Below are positions 35,133 to 45,591 of a stretch of 64,000 nucleotides of DNA, one piece after another. The notes below the pieces were generated by a model, which saw only the letters and a program-made list of their open reading frames with translations, was not told the DNA's origin and did no database searches. Both the position numbers and the translations under genes were made by a program. The DNA comes from Micropterix aruncella (lineage: Eukaryota; Arthropoda; Insecta; Lepidoptera; Micropterigidae): contig OX155952.1 in NCBI GenBank assembly GCA_944548615.1, positions 31,388,278-31,452,277 on the forward strand, given 5' to 3'. Numbering within the stretch: the first letter of the stretch is position 1; each line of letters begins with the position of its first letter.

Positions 35133-35203
35133 CCCAGTGGTATAGTGGTTAGGTCGACTGATCTCACATTGTAAGGTTCCGGGTTCGATTCCCTGTACCT
35201 CTA
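35133..35203 (+). mobile_element. SINE head fragment (tRNA-like part only)
   Basis: 'gtggtatagtggttaggtcg' and 'gggttcgattcc' mark the A and B boxes of the SINE family seen at 21233 and 50165. The body is missing and a foldback element follows. Confidence 0.7.
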
Positions 35204-35310
35204 AAATTTCTTGATTTAGTAGGTATACCTTGAACACAAAAAAGTTTGCGGAACACTGGAGTAGAACAACGTGGCCGCATATGGAAAATATGTTTGGCTG
35301 CGTCGACCAG

Positions 35311-35550
35311 TGTGCGGTGACTGAGGGCAGCCACATACTTTTGCCTTGACGCGCTCTGGCTGCATGAGTGCACGTTATATTGCCAGCCAATCCGTCATAT
35401 GACGACTAATCGGAGCCTGTACACTATGCAATTCTTGGCTGCGGCAGCCAACAGAACGTGCACCCGTGCACGGCAGCCAACTGGCTGCTGCAACCAGTGT
35501 GCGACAAGGCGAATGTATGTAGCTGCCCTCACTCCTCAGTCACCGCGCAC
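35311..35550. mobile_element. Foldback MITE
   Basis: The left arm ('tgtgcggtgactgagg...') and the right arm ('...cctcagtcaccgcgca') are inverted repeats over about 45 bp with few mismatches. The inner part is also rich in 'ggctgc' / 'gcagcc' complementarity. No target duplication was identified. No ORF. Confidence 0.65.
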
Positions 35551-35559
35551 TTGTCGGAT

Positions 35560-36054
35560 TGTTCATAGGCGCCTAGGCGGCTTACTCGTTCGACTCAGTC
35601 ACGACTGGCTGCGCGGGCTGGCTGCTCAATGTTTTGACTATTAACAGCTCAATCAATTTACACGATAGTAGTACCTGGCCAGCACAAGCTTATCTTGAAT
35701 TTGAAGCCAGTAACTCCCTCCATGTAAATCAGCCTTAACTCTAACTAACAAAGAGTTATGAATTGTATAAATTTTGCATCGAAATGCAAAACTCAAAACT
35801 TGCGCGAGTTCTGCGAAGACTCTTAAAAGACTTCCGTTGTGATGTTGTGCTACAATTCGGTAGAACTGAAAACAGACTCTGATGACAAAAGCGAACCCAC
35901 CTCTACAACTTATCTAAACCAACAATATATATGGCTAATATTACCCTTTACGTAAATCGAACTAATTTCCTTAGCTACGGAAAGCATAAGACTCTCCCGC
36001 CCACACGCATACACGAGTATTTTCAGCGAGGCATAGTTTGAAAATAACACGTGA
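35560..36054. other. DNA without a recognised gene
   Basis: Nothing recognised. Confidence 0.35.
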
Positions 36055-36312
36055 CTATTGTATGACACGTGACCCCTCGAAAATTTCGCTGACGTCTTTC
36101 GTATAACCACATGTTTCGTAGCAGATGACACGTGAGAAGCCATTGAGAAAATTACAAATGGATCCCTGACAGTGTGAAGACGAGCTCTTTCTTGGCTTAT
36201 CGACGATGGGATGAAGTTTTGGTTGGTCGGATGTTAATTTGTATATCTCAGAAATAAACACATTATACAAAAATAACGCCGCACAAATCACGAAGGTAAT
36301 CCAACGTGATGT
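36055..36312 (-). other. Candidate exon of a small secreted Cys-containing protein
   Basis: On the minus strand an open frame reads 'ITFVICAALFLYNVFISEIY', which looks like a signal-peptide core. It is followed by a polar stretch and 'HCQGSICNFLNGFSRVICYE' and 'TCGYTKDVSEIF' before a stop at 36055. There is no in-frame ATG upstream: the frame is closed by a TAA at about 36316 and the nearest ATG is one base out of frame. A 'tataag' just upstream could be an acceptor or a TATA box. It may be an exon, a frameshifted relic or chance. I do not recognise a family. Confidence 0.25.
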
Positions 36313-36319
36313 TCCTTAT

Positions 36320-36649
36320 ATATCATGTATTCCACTATCCGGGCATATTGAATCTTCAAATCCTTGCTGAGTTACATGCCGAATAAATTTTTCGATATTT
36401 TCTCTTCTTTATTGCGTCTGTCTGAGTCTGTATTTATCGTTGGGCCATGGTACTCGAAATCATTCCTTGCTTATACAATAACATTAGATACTTGTAATAC
36501 GTAGTTTATTAATAATTACATTTTAGATGTTTTGAACAATATTGCGGTAAAAGCAAATAAATAATCATTTTCTGGCATTAGCGTGGGACGCGTGCAAGCA
36601 AGACGGTATCTGTTGAGCCACGGGACGGAGAGAGATAGAAAGCATCGAC
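36320..36649. other. DNA without a recognised gene
   Basis: Nothing recognised. Confidence 0.35.
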
Positions 36650-36652
36650 ATT

Positions 36653-36951
36653 GGGCCCGATTGCGTTTCTTTGTGAACTAAAACTAAAATTAGTCCAAGC
36701 GAACGAGACAGAGCAATATGTTAGAGCGAAATATGAAACGAACGATCGTCGATTAATACTACCTGCCGAACTTATACTCGTCGGAATAAATTCGAGCATA
36801 TTTCGTGCGGTCTAAGATATGACCTTGGCGCGCAGTTTTAATGCGAAAAAGTGACAACCGCTCATCTCACTCTCCGCTCTAGCGTATAGCCCTGTCTCGT
36901 TCACACGGACTAATTTCCGATTTTAGTTCACGAAGAAACGCAATCGAGCCC
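36653..36951. mobile_element. Foldback MITE with ATT target duplication, best copy of its group
   Basis: A 299-bp element with terminal inverted repeats 'gggcccgattgcgtttcttt' and 'cgaagaaacgcaatcgagcc', flanked by ATT (36650-36652 and 36952-36954). Diverged copies lie at 26046-26300 and 26955-27235. Inner blocks 'gcgaacgagacagag' and 'ccctgtctcgttcaca' are also inverted. No ORF. Confidence 0.82.
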
Positions 36952-36954
36952 ATT

Positions 36955-37289
36955 GTATAGGTTAACGACTTGCGTCGTTTTTCTGTCCGCTGATTATATA
37001 CAATATTGCACAATGGCCTATATCCCCACCAATCTACCCTGGAACAACTAATTCAATAAACATTCATATTACTAAATATGCATATTATTATTATACAAAT
37101 AATCATAAAAGTGAACACCCATTTTTTATATTTAACAAACAGTGTACAAAAAATACTATATAGTAGAACTACAAAAAATAATTAAATAGCCGCTTTATAA
37201 GTAGGGCCGATATGGCAGGATATTTCGAAGGATATAGAAAGGGGAACCAGAGGCCATCCTGTGAACACAGAGGCACAACACCATACTCA
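36955..37289. other. AT-rich DNA, nothing recognised
   Basis: No feature identified. The right end leads into the 3' tail of the LINE relic read on the minus strand. Confidence 0.4.
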
Positions 37290-37567
37290 TGACTCCTTAA
37301 TCTACGCTCTATCGCATCTCATTTAATTGTGCCACCCAGTGAGCCACAAAGTCTCGAAACACCACGAAGCAATCCTCACTACGGACCAGCTCGGTGTACC
37401 AGATGGGAAACCGTTTGCAACCAGAAGCTTTATTCTGGCGACGGATAGAAACGCGCTGTGCAGTTTGGCAACCATTACCACACACGCAGTATGAGTCGTT
37501 GGCGAGACCAAGGCTAAGAGCTTGCTTCTGAAATTACCGTGACCTCCGACCATCTGTGTAGTCAAAG
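37290..37567 (-). pseudogene. R1-like LINE relic, C-terminal zinc-knuckle part
   Basis: The minus-strand frame gives 'TTQMVGGHGNFRSKLLAL' and, after a one-base shift, 'NDSYCVCGNGCQTAQRVSI' and 'SEDCFVVFRDFVAHWV'. This matches the order G-H-G-x-F, C-x-C-G, and a final F-x-x-F helix of R1-clade proteins. The preceding part of the same protein, 'RMRRTHLE', is found beyond a retroposon at 38273-38351, so the LINE frame is split by that insertion. Confidence 0.72.
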
Positions 37568-38272
37568 TGGTAGCTAACGGTTTCGTGCAGCTTGGACCAT
37601 AAGATCCATTGTGTTTTCGGGGCGGTCCAACTCACGATTCAGACCTATTCAGTAGCCTCCTCGTGTGGAAGAATACCCTGGGAAGGACTCTAGCGTCTCA
37701 GGCGTCACGGCTGGTGAATCGGTCTTCCCTGGGGGATTGCCTTCAGGCGCTACTGGACGGTTTGCGCGCCGTGCGGCGACAGCCAATTTGAATTATGCAC
37801 TCTGACTAATTACTGAAGGAGTCGGGAGACTATGGAAATATACTGTTTACTAAACAGCGGGGGCGGATGTTGACCTGTCGTCGACCACTTGAAATGACCA
37901 ATTGGCTACCTGATCCTGAATTCAGAGCCGGGCAAAAGATGCCAATGGTCTGCGATAGATTCAATCTGAATCACCGCTGAATATACCGCAGGAACAGGTC
38001 GCGTAACCAGTCGGGAGATTGGAGGTATCCCGATGGTTAATTCCAGACGGGGACATCCTTTTAAAACTGGCAGTCAGGGGGCGAGGCTGCCCGATTGTTA
38101 CCTTTTCCGGTGCCTCGCCGTACGGTGTTGGCCTCTGACGGGCATGTTGGCTTAGTTAGACGGTAAGTTTGCATTCGCTCTAAGTCTTCTACGCTCACCT
38201 CACAAGAGATAGAATGATCATTATCTTCGAAACTTCCTGAGGTGATGGGTTCGCCCATTGTAGTCGACACCT
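37568..38272 (-). mobile_element. Noncoding retroposon, subfamily B, copy 2, nested in an R1-like LINE
   Basis: It is the reverse complement of a sequence close to 33819-34531. On the minus strand it begins 'ggtgtcgactacaatgggcg' and ends 'cgttagctacca' exactly where the LINE reading frame resumes. It has no ORF of its own that the other copies share. No clear target duplication is visible here. Confidence 0.75.
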
Positions 38273-38360
38273 CTAAGTGTGTCCTTCGCATCCTGTCCTT
38301 AATTATCGGGAAAAGGAGTGTGTTAAGCGGATGGTGCCACCGGCATCCCACCCTAATAGA
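38273..38360 (-). pseudogene. R1-like LINE relic, part upstream of the nested retroposon
   Basis: The minus strand encodes 'LFPIIKDRMRRTHLE', typical of the segment just before the G-H-G region in R1-clade proteins. It joins to 37567 once the retroposon is removed. Confidence 0.55.
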
Positions 38361-38394
38361 ATTGATTATATAGGGTATTAGATTGCCCGTCGTA

Positions 38395-38920
38395 CTACGA
38401 TTTGGCAGCTAGGATTTTACTATGAAATGCAAAGTGTAGATGTCACTCATAATTCATTAATCTTCTCTTATGTTCAATATGACGGTGCACTGAAGATAGC
38501 GCTCTAAAGATATCCTACGGTATCCTATCTCGAAATAAAATAATATTATAATATAATAGCAAACGATATTTAAATCGCAGCTCTTATTACTTTGATATTA
38601 TTTTTATAAAGATGTCAATTCTTAATTTGATATACATGTTACAATACGTAATTATTACGCACTTTAATGTCCAGATAAACTAGTAGACGGCGTTTTATAT
38701 GTCCGTATCATTTCTGTGATGTACTCGGTCTATATCTAAATGAATGTAATTTGTTAAATTATTGTTTTTTTTAATCAGTCAGTTTTTTTATTTTAAAAAA
38801 AATATACATTATCAATTATATACGACCAAATAAATTGGTAATAGTTTTGCCGGAAAATGTTATCAGCTCCGCCTTCATGTCGCCGGCGCAGAAGGGTTTC
38901 TAAGACATAATACGACGTTC
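38395..38920 (+). mobile_element. MITE of the 'GTTTTGGCA' family, diverged copy
   Basis: It begins 'gtactacgatttggcagcta' and shares 'ggattttacta', 'aaagtgtagat' and, near the end, 'tatcagctccgcc' and 'gaagggt' with 31737-32352. Noncoding. The BEL element was inserted just to its right. Confidence 0.65.
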
Positions 38921-38963
38921 AACGATCTATATATCATATATCTATATATCATACATGTGTATA

Positions 38964-38968
38964 CCTAA
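38964..38968. repeat. Target-site duplication, left (BEL/Pao)
   Basis: 'cctaa' immediately before the left LTR; the same five bases follow the right LTR at 46440-46444. Confidence 0.85.
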
Positions 38969-39816
38969 TGTAGTGGCAAATCCAGCGGTCAGCGGTTAAA
39001 CCGATCGAAAATCTGCCACCTTATTTTAGGGTAGCCATAGAACGACAAGGTGCAATTTTGGTGGCACCCAGGGGTGATGTGAACCGGCGTTTTACTGCCG
39101 ATGGCACACCAGGTACTCGTAGAGGCGTGTCTCTCCTCGGCGAGTTGCGATACAAGGTGACCTTAAGTTCTTGTATCGTACGGTCTCCTTTTGCAGATTC
39201 CGCAGCGATCTCTTTTCCTATAAGATCGATCTAGTCTCCACTAGTTTGTAAATCTAGCCGCTCGCATAATTGAGGCATCAAGGTATAAGCTGTTATTGTC
39301 GCTTACCGTTTGAAGAGCAGTACTGTCCTGCGAAGCGTAGATATCGTCGGGGTCGGGTTATAAACTCGGTCCTGTCGAAGTCTGGTCTCGCGAAGTTCTC
39401 TCTTGTGCACTCAATTATCGAAAGTTTTCCGAACACTGACTATTATTTTTGTCTCTACCGCTTGAAGGTTGAATAAAAAACTGTTTTCTTGTCACTTTAT
39501 AATTCCACTTTCAATGTGGCTCAAATTAATTATAAATTCAATTATTTCTATTTGTTACATTGTGAAAGAATGAAAATTTTAAAACAAAATATGTTACTTC
39601 TTTTTTTTTTTTTTGTTATTTTTTCTTGCCTCTTGTTTCCATGGTTTCTCTCGTTTCCATGGTTTCTTTAATATACTATGTTAGTGATTCCCTTATTCAA
39701 AACTGTAGAATACATATATTCACGGCTTTGTTGTGTGGAATGTTTACGGTATTATGAATATTTTAATATTAATATTATTGGTAGTTAATTCTAAATACAA
39801 CTATTTTGCCGAGACA
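38969..39816 (-). repeat. Left LTR of the BEL/Pao element (3' LTR in element sense)
   Basis: 848 bp, starting 'tgtagtggcaaatcc' and ending 'ttttgccgagaca' on the plus strand. Every part compared with 45592-46439 is identical at an offset of 6623. Small frames inside are chance. Confidence 0.95.
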
Positions 39817-39827
39817 CTCCCCTTCCC
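39817..39827 (-). other. Polypurine tract of the BEL/Pao element
   Basis: On the minus strand 'gggaaggggag' directly abuts the 3' LTR (39816), the expected place for priming of plus-strand DNA synthesis. Confidence 0.85.
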
Positions 39828-39845
39828 GTAAACGACTGTAGGAGT

Positions 39846-42800
39846 TTACCTGTTGTCGGGAACGGCGATTACAGCTATCTTAGTAGTTGGTCTCTGGTAT
39901 ATCTTACCACGGCATTTTATTGCGACGGAACGGGTTTGTCCGTCTTTTCCAGGGAAAGTTTTTTCGATGATACCCTTGAGCCACATGTTGCGCGGGGTTT
40001 GAGGGTCTACCAAGAAGGCTAAATCGCCTTCCTTTATAGGTGCGACCTCGTTCCGCCACTTCGGCCGTTTGGCAAGTGTAGGTAGATATTCCTTGACAAA
40101 CCGATTCCAGAAGTGGTTGGCCAGGGTTTGGGCGATTTGCCATTGTTTTCGCAAACAAAGGCTGTCTGAATCTATGACTCCGAAATTCAATCTGCCTGAT
40201 GATGAGCCTATTAAAAAATGATTCGGTGTCAGGCTCTCCGCGTCCAGGCTGTCTAACGACACATGGACTAGAGGCCGACTGTTCACTGAATTTTCAGCTT
40301 CTGCCATTAGTGTGGCGAGAGTCTCCTCGCGGGGAGCTTTCTCTTTTAGGGTGGCATAGAGTGCCTTTTTTATAGATTGTACCAACCGCTCATAAAATCG
40401 GCCCATATGCGGGGCAGCCGGTGTGTTGAATTTCCACTCGATCCGTTTCATGGCGCTCTGCGATCGCAGATCGTCCCAATCTATCTCGCGAATGGCGGCT
40501 TTCAGTTCATTATTTGAACCGTGAAACCCAGTTCCGTTGTCAGAATAAATGACAGCGGGGGTTCCACGGCGCGCACACATGCGTTTTATGGCCATCATCG
40601 TCGAATCGCTAGAGAGTGAATTCGTGATCTCGACATGGATCGCCCTAGTGCTCATGCAGCAGAAAATTGCGCCATATCTTTTCTCTCTCCGGCGACCGAC
40701 AGCAACCTCGATCGGACCAAAGTAATCCAGCCCTATGTTTGTAAACGGTCGAATGTGATGCTCTAATCGAAGTTCAGGGAGGTCTCCCATTTTTGGTGGT
40801 ATTGGTTTTGCTCGGTCGATCCTGCATTTAAGGCAATTAAAGGTTATTTTCCTAATCGCGCCGCGTTGGTGTAATATCCAAAACCGTTGCCGTAGTTCGT
40901 TGGCAACGAATTCGCGTCCCTTGTGTCCCGCCGCTTCATGCTGATGTTGTATGAGCAACTGGGTGAAGGGGTGTTTCGCGTCCAATATTGGGGGTTTCTT
41001 TACCTCTAATGCGACGCCCTTAATTGCGTTTATTCGTCCTCCTACTCGTAACACGTTTTCGTGGTCGAGGTAGGCGTTAAGATTGATTAATTTTGTATTT
41101 TTCGACAATACGGTATTATTTTTAATGGCGTCTATTTCTAATTTAAAACTACTTAATTGTGCTTGTTGTATCCAATATAATTCGGCGCGTTCTAGTTCGG
41201 CTGGGGATAGAAACGGTTCGTGACTCCCTCGGTGCCGGCAACGGTCTATGAACCGTAACGTCCATGCCGTGCTTCTTAAAAGTCTATTTAATCTAGAAAA
41301 TCTATTTATATCTAGCAAGGGCGGGCTCGGTACTTGAAGGACCGTAGCCACAATGCGTTTTAACTCTACGTCTGGTTTGATTGTTTGCGAAGTAGATTTC
41401 TCAGTGGGCCATAATTCTCGGTCTAGCTTTAGAAAATCGGGACCGGTGGTCCACCTGCGTATTTTTTCTAAGTCAAAGTTGTCGGCGGTATCTCGAGTAC
41501 CGAGATCACCTGGGTTGTCCGCCGTGGGAACCCAGTGCCACTGTGTTAACTTGGTTAGTTGATCTATCTCACCGAGACGGTGGGCGACAAATGTTTGATA
41601 TTGCCGTGGGTCGGAACGGATCCACGACAATACTGTTTTGCTGTCACTCCATAAATACGTTTCCTGAAACGTCCATGTGTGATGCGTTTTTACCATTTCC
41701 GCTAGGCGGCTCGCTAAAGTAGCTGCTTGAAGTTCAAGCCTAGGTATGGACATAGCTTTTAGCGGTGCGACTTTATTCTTACCTATTAAAAATACAACAC
41801 ATGCTTTTTTGTCGGTGTCTATATAACGCGCGTACGCGACCGCTGCATATCCTTGTTGGCTGGCGTCAGCGAAAATATGCAATTGCGTCGGTTCGTTAGA
41901 TTTTATTCCTGCATATTGATAGCTACGTGGTATTTGAAAGTCTTTTATGTGTTTTAGTTCTTCTAACCATGTCTGCCACTTCGTGAAGGAATTACTACCG
42001 ATCGCTTGGTCCCAGTCAACCTTTTCTAACCATATATCCTGTAGCAGAATTTTTGCCTTTATTGCTAGAGGTCCCAAGAAGCCGAGTGGATCAAACACTG
42101 ACATAATGACCTGTAATGTCTGTCGTTTGGTGGGAATAATTGTTCCGTTCAATATGTCGGGTTTTATTTTCCTAAAATTAGTATCAAAAAATAATTTGTC
42201 TGTTTTTGGGTCCCATTGAAGCCCGAGTATGCGCTCGACGTTGTCATCTGGATTTGACCACGCCACGTTTGTTTTTGATCGCCTCTCGACGGGAATTTCG
42301 TTTAAAGTACGAGTGTCGTTGCTGGCCCAGTTTACGATCTCAAACCCGCCTGATTGATGTATACGCGACACATCACGAATCAGTTTTTTGGCAGATTCGA
42401 TATCGTTCGTACTATCAAGGTAATCGTCCACATAATGGCGATCCGTTATAGCTTTTACCGCGTCAGGAAAGTCATTTGAGAAGCGTTCTGCGTTCCGGTT
42501 CTTTACATTTTGCGCGAGGCATGGAGAGCAAGTACTGCCAAATAACACGACTTGCATACGATATTCGGTTGGTTGTTTAGAGGTGTCCATATCAAGCCAT
42601 AAAAATCGTTGACTCTGTGAGTCCGCGTACGTTAATCTAACCTGAAGGAACATTTCTTTGATGTCTGCAGCAAATCCTATCAGTCCTTGACGGAATTTAA
42701 ATAGTACTCCCATTAGGGGATTAAGGAGGTCGGGTCCAGATAATAGGTTGTCGTTGAGGCTAACGCCATTAGCTTTGGCGGCGCAATCGAAAACGAGCCT

Positions 42801-45362
42801 CATTTTCCCCGGCTTATTGGGATTTGTTATATGAAAATGTGGTATGTAAAATATTCGGTTGTTTTCGGTGTTTATTTCTGCTTCAGATAGTTTTACGGCG
42901 TAACCTTTCGCGATGAAGTCGCTCATTTTTTCCGAGTATTGTCGAGCTAGTATAGGGTCTTTTTCTAGGCGTTTTTCTACCGACTTTAGACGCCTTTCAG
43001 CCATATCGCGGCTGGGCGGCATTGAAATATCGTCAGTCTTCCAAAGTAGGCCGGTCTCCCAGCGTGCACCTACCTGACGGGTAGTTGCCTGTAGGAGTTG
43101 TTCTGCCCTCTGATTGGTGTTCTGACGATGTTTCCTCGAATGGGGACCTAAGTCTTCGACATCGAAATAACTCCGCACTAACTCGTCGACTTTATCGTCG
43201 TTGCAAAGGGTGTTTACTTGTTGCGTATCTGAAGATCTTTTGTGCCCTGACGCACCAGCCAAAGTCCAGCCTAATCGAGACGATGTTGCTGTCGGGCCTT
43301 CTATCGGACCGGCCCGAATTGTCCTGGGAATAAATAAGTCCCAGTGATCAATTCCGATCAACAGTTTGGGCCGTCCGTTAACGTCGCATAAAGGCACGTT
43401 TTTTAGATGCGGCCATTTATCGGTCATAGCTTGGGCTTTAAAGACTTGGGTCGGCAATTCTAAATTTTTAATCGTACGAACATTCTTCATTTCGTAAAAC
43501 CGATTTGTATTTACGGCGCGGATCTCGACGTTTACGCGGCGCGTAGTTGCGTTTTGAATAGCCATGCCGGAGGCTCCTACTAAATTTAGTGGACTCCGGG
43601 GTCCTTCTACTCCTATTTTATCTGCTATCTGTTCCTCTAAGAGGGTGATAGTACTGCCTTCGTCCAGTAGGGCGAGAGTGGTATAACAGCCCAGGGGACC
43701 TCTTAATTCTACGGTAGCTACGCGTAGCAGCATCTCAGTAGCTTCATTCCACGTATTGGTCACGGCGCTCGTCGAAGGGCTAGGTTTGTCATGTGATTCG
43801 GATTCTACCGGCGCGGGTTCAGACTTGTTTGTTTTCCCTTTGTCGGAGTGCAGAAGCACATGGTGCGGCTGTACGCATCCGTCCTTCCCGCATTGCCCTG
43901 ATTTTCTACAATTTTTTAAGTTGTGACCCTTAATAAGACATCGGATACATAATTTATCCCGTTTGACCCATTCCCAGCGATCGTGTACAGACATGGCTAA
44001 CAAAAACTTACAATCGGGTGTACGGTGGTTGTTTTTCTTGCATTTTGCGCACTCGATGTGTTTGCTTTCAGTAGTATTATGCGTGTACTTTTTGTTGTTT
44101 TGTGGAAATCTATTGTTATTTTTCGATGTATTTAAGTTAGAAAATGCAGGCGGCGAGTCGTCTTGTGCTGCCGCATCTACAATTCCTTCTAACCATATGC
44201 TAAAATGTAGTAAAGTTGGGTGATCTCCATTATTGGTTGAGAACCACTGCAACCGTAAGTGTTGCGGTAATTTATTTACTAATTCCCGCAGTAGCTGTGG
44301 ATTTATCAAATAGCTATCGTGTCCCATATTCTTCAGCGAATGTACAACATTACACACAACAGTACCAAATTCCACAAGTTTGAACAAGGGGTCACTGACC
44401 GATATTTGTTGCGTTCGGCGAGCCTCTCGCATCAGCTCGTCAATCCTTGCGCTGGGGCGGCCGAAGCGACGTTCGAGCGTGCGGCGAATCTCGGCGACAT
44501 TCCGTGGATCTACGAGCATCGCACGGACCGCTTCGCGCGCGGCGCCCTGCAGACTCTGTTGTAGCCGTACCAAGTTGTCGGCGTCGGTAAAGCCGCAGGT
44601 CTCTGTACCTTGGTCGAATAGAGCTGCGAATATAGCCCATTCACGTGGATCACCTGAAAACCTTGGTAAGTTTTTCAACAAATGGGCGCGAGCATGACTT
44701 AAGGCGTACTCAGAAGGGTGGGGTTGCACTGATACATTCACAGCACTTTTTTGCACATTCGGGACATGGTCTATTTTTACAATGTTATTGTTTGACGGTT
44801 GAGTCGGACGCGACGGTTCCTGCAGCGTGTCTAGCCACGCGGACGTGTGGCGAAACGAAGCTTGGGACGCAGCGGCTCGGCTCTTCTCGTCCTGTCTCCT
44901 CCTCGATCGGCGGCTGTCGCCATCGTAGTCGTCATCATCTTCCGCCTCGATCTGCGCTTGAATGAGCCGTTTTTGGAGCTCAAGTTTCTCTTCTAGCGCT
45001 TCTATCTTTATGCGCTGTGCGGCGGCGGCGGCCCTGGCGGCAGCCACATCGATGTCCGCGGCAGCCCTGGCGGCGGCTGCGTCCGCGGCGTTGTCCGCGG
45101 CGGCGGTCTCGGCTCGTAAGCGTGCTCGTTCTGCTGCGGCGTGTATCTCGGCTTCGATTTGCAGTGTCGCGATGCGGGCGGTCATCGATCTCGATGATCG
45201 GCGGCTCGTCGTCGATGTGGCTATAGACGGCGCTGTCTGGGGAACGATCGTGGCGCCGGTATCATCATGTGATCTCGTGGCGTCGCGCTCGGCGCTTCCG
45301 TCTACGTTTCTGGCGGCGATTCGCTCGCTTTTGCGGGCTGGCGTGCCGTTTTTTGACATCAT
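39846..45362 (-). CDS. BEL/Pao gag-pol polyprotein, 1838 aa
   Basis: One uninterrupted frame. An Ala/Arg-rich coiled-coil N-terminus (about residues 60-135) is followed by gag and two zinc knuckles, 'CAKCKKNNHRTPDC' near 440 and 'CIRCLIKGHNLKNC' near 473. The aspartic protease shows 'LLDEGSTITLL' near 565. Reverse transcriptase has 'HYVDDYLDS' near 976. RNase H is marked by 'FADASQQGYAAVAY' near 1160. The integrase has the HHCC finger ('HEAAGHKGREF' to 'CLKC', about 1470-1510) and the DDE core at 'LDYFGP' (about 1546), 'SDNGTGF' (about 1605) and 'GRFYERLVQS' (about 1657). The last 100 residues ('WQIAQTLANHFWNRF', 'PKWRNEVAPIKEGDLAFLVD') match the C-terminal domain usual in Pao-type integrases. 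The start at 45362 is the first Met; the one right after it is equally possible. Gag and pol share one frame, as is usual in this group. Confidence 0.95.
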   Translation of the reverse strand: MMSKNGTPARKSERIAARNVDGSAERDATRSHDDTGATIVPQTAPSIATSTTSRRSSRSMTARIATLQIEAEIHAAAERARLRAETAAADNAADAAAARAAADIDVAAARAAAAAQRIKIEALEEKLELQKRLIQAQIEAEDDDDYDGDSRRSRRRQDEKSRAAASQASFRHTSAWLDTLQEPSRPTQPSNNNIVKIDHVPNVQKSAVNVSVQPHPSEYALSHARAHLLKNLPRFSGDPREWAIFAALFDQGTETCGFTDADNLVRLQQSLQGAAREAVRAMLVDPRNVAEIRRTLERRFGRPSARIDELMREARRTQQISVSDPLFKLVEFGTVVCNVVHSLKNMGHDSYLINPQLLRELVNKLPQHLRLQWFSTNNGDHPTLLHFSIWLEGIVDAAAQDDSPPAFSNLNTSKNNNRFPQNNKKYTHNTTESKHIECAKCKKNNHRTPDCKFLLAMSVHDRWEWVKRDKLCIRCLIKGHNLKNCRKSGQCGKDGCVQPHHVLLHSDKGKTNKSEPAPVESESHDKPSPSTSAVTNTWNEATEMLLRVATVELRGPLGCYTTLALLDEGSTITLLEEQIADKIGVEGPRSPLNLVGASGMAIQNATTRRVNVEIRAVNTNRFYEMKNVRTIKNLELPTQVFKAQAMTDKWPHLKNVPLCDVNGRPKLLIGIDHWDLFIPRTIRAGPIEGPTATSSRLGWTLAGASGHKRSSDTQQVNTLCNDDKVDELVRSYFDVEDLGPHSRKHRQNTNQRAEQLLQATTRQVGARWETGLLWKTDDISMPPSRDMAERRLKSVEKRLEKDPILARQYSEKMSDFIAKGYAVKLSEAEINTENNRIFYIPHFHITNPNKPGKMRLVFDCAAKANGVSLNDNLLSGPDLLNPLMGVLFKFRQGLIGFAADIKEMFLQVRLTYADSQSQRFLWLDMDTSKQPTEYRMQVVLFGSTCSPCLAQNVKNRNAERFSNDFPDAVKAITDRHYVDDYLDSTNDIESAKKLIRDVSRIHQSGGFEIVNWASNDTRTLNEIPVERRSKTNVAWSNPDDNVERILGLQWDPKTDKLFFDTNFRKIKPDILNGTIIPTKRQTLQVIMSVFDPLGFLGPLAIKAKILLQDIWLEKVDWDQAIGSNSFTKWQTWLEELKHIKDFQIPRSYQYAGIKSNEPTQLHIFADASQQGYAAVAYARYIDTDKKACVVFLIGKNKVAPLKAMSIPRLELQAATLASRLAEMVKTHHTWTFQETYLWSDSKTVLSWIRSDPRQYQTFVAHRLGEIDQLTKLTQWHWVPTADNPGDLGTRDTADNFDLEKIRRWTTGPDFLKLDRELWPTEKSTSQTIKPDVELKRIVATVLQVPSPPLLDINRFSRLNRLLRSTAWTLRFIDRCRHRGSHEPFLSPAELERAELYWIQQAQLSSFKLEIDAIKNNTVLSKNTKLINLNAYLDHENVLRVGGRINAIKGVALEVKKPPILDAKHPFTQLLIQHQHEAAGHKGREFVANELRQRFWILHQRGAIRKITFNCLKCRIDRAKPIPPKMGDLPELRLEHHIRPFTNIGLDYFGPIEVAVGRRREKRYGAIFCCMSTRAIHVEITNSLSSDSTMMAIKRMCARRGTPAVIYSDNGTGFHGSNNELKAAIREIDWDDLRSQSAMKRIEWKFNTPAAPHMGRFYERLVQSIKKALYATLKEKAPREETLATLMAEAENSVNSRPLVHVSLDSLDAESLTPNHFLIGSSSGRLNFGVIDSDSLCLRKQWQIAQTLANHFWNRFVKEYLPTLAKRPKWRNEVAPIKEGDLAFLVDPQTPRNMWLKGIIEKTFPGKDGQTRSVAIKCRGKIYQRPTTKIAVIAVPDNR

Positions 45363-45563
45363 ATCGATTGATTTGTTACCACTATATCGTTAGGTTGTGG
45401 TAGGTAGGCACCGTTGTGCCGTCCGGTATTGATTTTAAACCGATTGAGCGAGTTTCAACGGTTTATTTGCAAATTTTATATTTTTCAGAAAAATATTTCC
45501 TTTCTGTTTTTTCTGATTTTAATCTAGCTCCTAAGCGGTTTTTTTTTGTAGTATCTAGTCCAG

Positions 45564-45582
45564 AATCCGGCTCGAAGGACCA
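45564..45582 (-). other. Primer-binding site complementary to tRNA-Tyr
   Basis: The plus strand here reads 'aatccggctcgaaggacca', which is the 3' end of eukaryotic tRNA-Tyr (T-arm, acceptor strand and CCA) as I know it. On the element's minus strand it is the complementary primer site, 9 bases inside the 5' LTR. Confidence 0.8.
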
Positions 45583-45591
45583 ACGATTCTA

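Noticed and set aside
39270..39671. Small frames duplicated at 39270-39671 and 45893-46294
   Set aside because: They are identical because they lie in the two LTRs; no coding role is expected.
44962..45393. 143-codon plus-strand Ala-rich frame and several neighbours (44319-44965)
   Set aside because: They are antisense shadows of the GC-rich start of the BEL/Pao gag-pol frame.
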